This document shows positions 41,543 through 42,671 of a stretch of DNA of 42,671 nucleotides, one piece after another; positions within the stretch are counted from its first letter, which is position 1, and each line of letters begins with the position of its first letter. The notes under the pieces were generated by a model. It did no database searches. It saw nothing but the letters and a program-made list of their open reading frames with translations, and had not been told where the DNA came from. Source of the DNA: Planctomycetota bacterium (lineage in GTDB: Bacteria > Planctomycetota > UBA1135 > UBA2386); contig JALORC010000059.1 in assembly GCA_025459175.1 (NCBI GenBank), positions 1-42,671 on the forward strand. The letters are read 5' to 3'. Position numbers and translations under genes: made by a program.

Positions 41543-42553
41543 GTGAGCAAGATCCTCGTCACCGGTGGCGCCGGCTTCATCGGTTCCAATTTCGTCCGCA
41601 TGCTGCTGCTCGGCAGCGACCACCAGGTCGTCAACGTCGATGCGCTGACCTACGCCGGCAACCTCGAGAACCTGAAGGACGTCGAGAAGCACCCGCGTTC
41701 GACCTTCGTCAAGGCCGACATCGCCGAGCCGGTGCAGATGGAGACGGTGTTCGCCGAGCACCGCCCCGACGTGGTGGTGCACTTCGCCGCCGAGAGCCAC
41801 GTCGACCGTTCGGTGCTCGACGCGACCGCGTTCGTGCGCACCAACGTCACCGGCACCCAGGTGCTGCTCGACAAGGCGCGCATCTACAAGACGCAGCGCT
41901 TCGTGCACGTCAGCACCGACGAGGTCTACGGCTCGCTCGGCGCCTGGGGCTACTTCACCGAGGACACGCCGATCCAGCCGAACTCGCCGTACTCGGCCAG
42001 CAAGGCCGGCAGCGACCTGCTGGTGCGGGCCGCGGTGCACACGCACCACATGGACTGCGTGATCACGCGCTGCTCGAACAACTACGGGCCGTACCAGTTC
42101 CCCGAGAAGCTGATCCCGCTGATGATCGCCAACGCGCTCGAGGGCAAGCAGCTGCCGGTCTACGGCGACGGCAAGAACGTGCGCGACTGGATCCACGTGC
42201 TGGACCACTGCAGCGGCATCAAGAAGGCGATGGAGCTCGGCAAGGCGGGCGAGGTCTACAACTTCGGCGGCGACGCCGAGCGCGAGAACCTGTTCGTCGT
42301 CAAGGAGATCCTGCGCCTGGTCGGCAAGGGCGAGAGCCTGATCCACTACGTCAAGGATCGCCCGGGTCACGATCGCCGTTACGCGATGGACTCGAGCAAG
42401 GCGCGCGCGGTGCTGGGCTGGACGCCGTCGCACACGTTCGAGAGCGGGCTGCGGCAGACGGTCGACTGGTACATCCAGAACAAGGCGTGGTGGGAGCGCG
42501 TGCGCAGCGGCGCCTACCAGGCCTACTACCAGCAGCAGTACGGCAACCGCTGA
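41543..42553 (+). CDS. rmlB: dTDP-glucose 4,6-dehydratase
   Basis: 336 aa from GTG 41543, with GGAG 10 nt upstream. NAD-dependent; turns dTDP-glucose into dTDP-4-keto-6-deoxyglucose. TGGAGFIGSNF, DALTYAGNLENL, the STDEVYGSLG catalytic Asp-Glu and YSASKAGSD are all diagnostic, as is NNYGPYQFPEKLIPL. Last gene of the operon; strong hairpins follow. Confidence 0.95.
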   Translation: MSKILVTGGAGFIGSNFVRMLLLGSDHQVVNVDALTYAGNLENLKDVEKHPRSTFVKADIAEPVQMETVFAEHRPDVVVHFAAESHVDRSVLDATAFVRTNVTGTQVLLDKARIYKTQRFVHVSTDEVYGSLGAWGYFTEDTPIQPNSPYSASKAGSDLLVRAAVHTHHMDCVITRCSNNYGPYQFPEKLIPLMIANALEGKQLPVYGDGKNVRDWIHVLDHCSGIKKAMELGKAGEVYNFGGDAERENLFVVKEILRLVGKGESLIHYVKDRPGHDRRYAMDSSKARAVLGWTPSHTFESGLRQTVDWYIQNKAWWERVRSGAYQAYYQQQYGNR

Positions 42554-42575
42554 GCGAGCGGCCGCGCGGCCGGCT

Positions 42576-42610
42576 CAGAGAGTGAGAAACAATCGGTTTC
42601 GAACTCTCTG
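42576..42610 (+). other. Long hairpin after rmlB, possible terminator
   Basis: Stem CAGAGAGT (42576-42583) with ACTCTCTG (42603-42610), a symmetric GA/GA internal loop, then GAAAC/GTTTC around AATCG. The tandem G-A step could stack so the whole is nearly continuous. No T-run follows. Confidence 0.55.
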
Positions 42611-42611
42611 C

Positions 42612-42631
42612 GTGGCCGCGCAGGCGGCCAC
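42612..42631 (+). other. GC hairpin
   Basis: Perfect 8-bp stem GTGGCCGC/GCGGCCAC with GCAG loop, 1 nt after the preceding hairpin. Confidence 0.5.
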
Positions 42632-42640
42632 CAGGAGCAT

Positions 42641-42670
42641 CTGAGAGGCTGTATCCTGATTTTCTCTCAG
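42641..42670 (+). other. Third hairpin with possible promoter box at window edge
   Basis: CTGAGAG (42641-42647) with CTCTCAG (42664-42670), loop of 16. The loop contains TGTATCCT, whose TATCCT (42652-42657) looks like a -10 box for a gene to the right, so hairpin and promoter overlap. Confidence 0.4.
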
Positions 42671-42671
42671 C

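Overview
This 42.7-kb window is very GC-rich chromosomal DNA, densely packed with genes on both strands. It most resembles a planctomycete (Planctomycetota). The signs are many signal-peptide proteins of unknown function, a secreted RCC1-repeat protein and a MauG-type cytochrome sharing the same kind of C-terminal module, HEAT plus von Willebrand A and FGE-domain proteins, a membrane-tethered HTH protein, many GTG starts, few Shine-Dalgarno sites, and TANNNT boxes very close to start codons. The phylum is an inference. I recognised no tRNA, rRNA, CRISPR array or insertion sequence.

Left end (1-2.8 kb): a TPR-repeat gene cut by the window edge converges on a retron-like reverse transcriptase (minus strand). 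Immediately upstream of the RT start lies a 156-nt segment bounded by a perfect 13-bp inverted repeat and holding several hairpins, which is the layout of a retron msr-msd RNA (a1/a2 repeats). No standard retron effector gene is adjacent. This is the most interesting locus in the window.

2.8-16.4 kb: secreted RCC1-repeat protein, M50 intramembrane protease, metallo-beta-lactamase-fold hydrolase, a 1,196-aa lipoprotein of unknown function, MiaE, a lipase-like hydrolase, an HTH-transmembrane protein closed by a clear terminator, an OmpA-type lipoprotein, an FGE-like lipoprotein and RsmA. Several neighbours overlap by 4-11 bases.

16.4-27.7 kb: information-processing core. A near-consensus sigma-70 promoter and a long leader precede dnaG, then rpoD; next come a C4 zinc-ribbon protein and SelB (which implies a selenoprotein system elsewhere), a large membrane-anchored protein with Sm-like repeats, a small zinc-ribbon protein and a HEAT/VWA protein.

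27.7-37.8 kb: MFS transporter; threonine aldolase, phosphohexomutase, a DapA-family lyase/dehydratase and a ketoglutarate-semialdehyde-type dehydrogenase on plus; then a diheme cytochrome peroxidase, a CAP-domain protein and a helical-repeat protein on minus.

37.9-42.6 kb: a nucleotide-sugar operon (two SDR epimerases, RmlA, RmlD, RmlB; RmlC not seen), followed by a cluster of strong hairpins at the right edge. The phosphohexomutase and this operon together point to envelope polysaccharide made with dTDP-deoxysugars.
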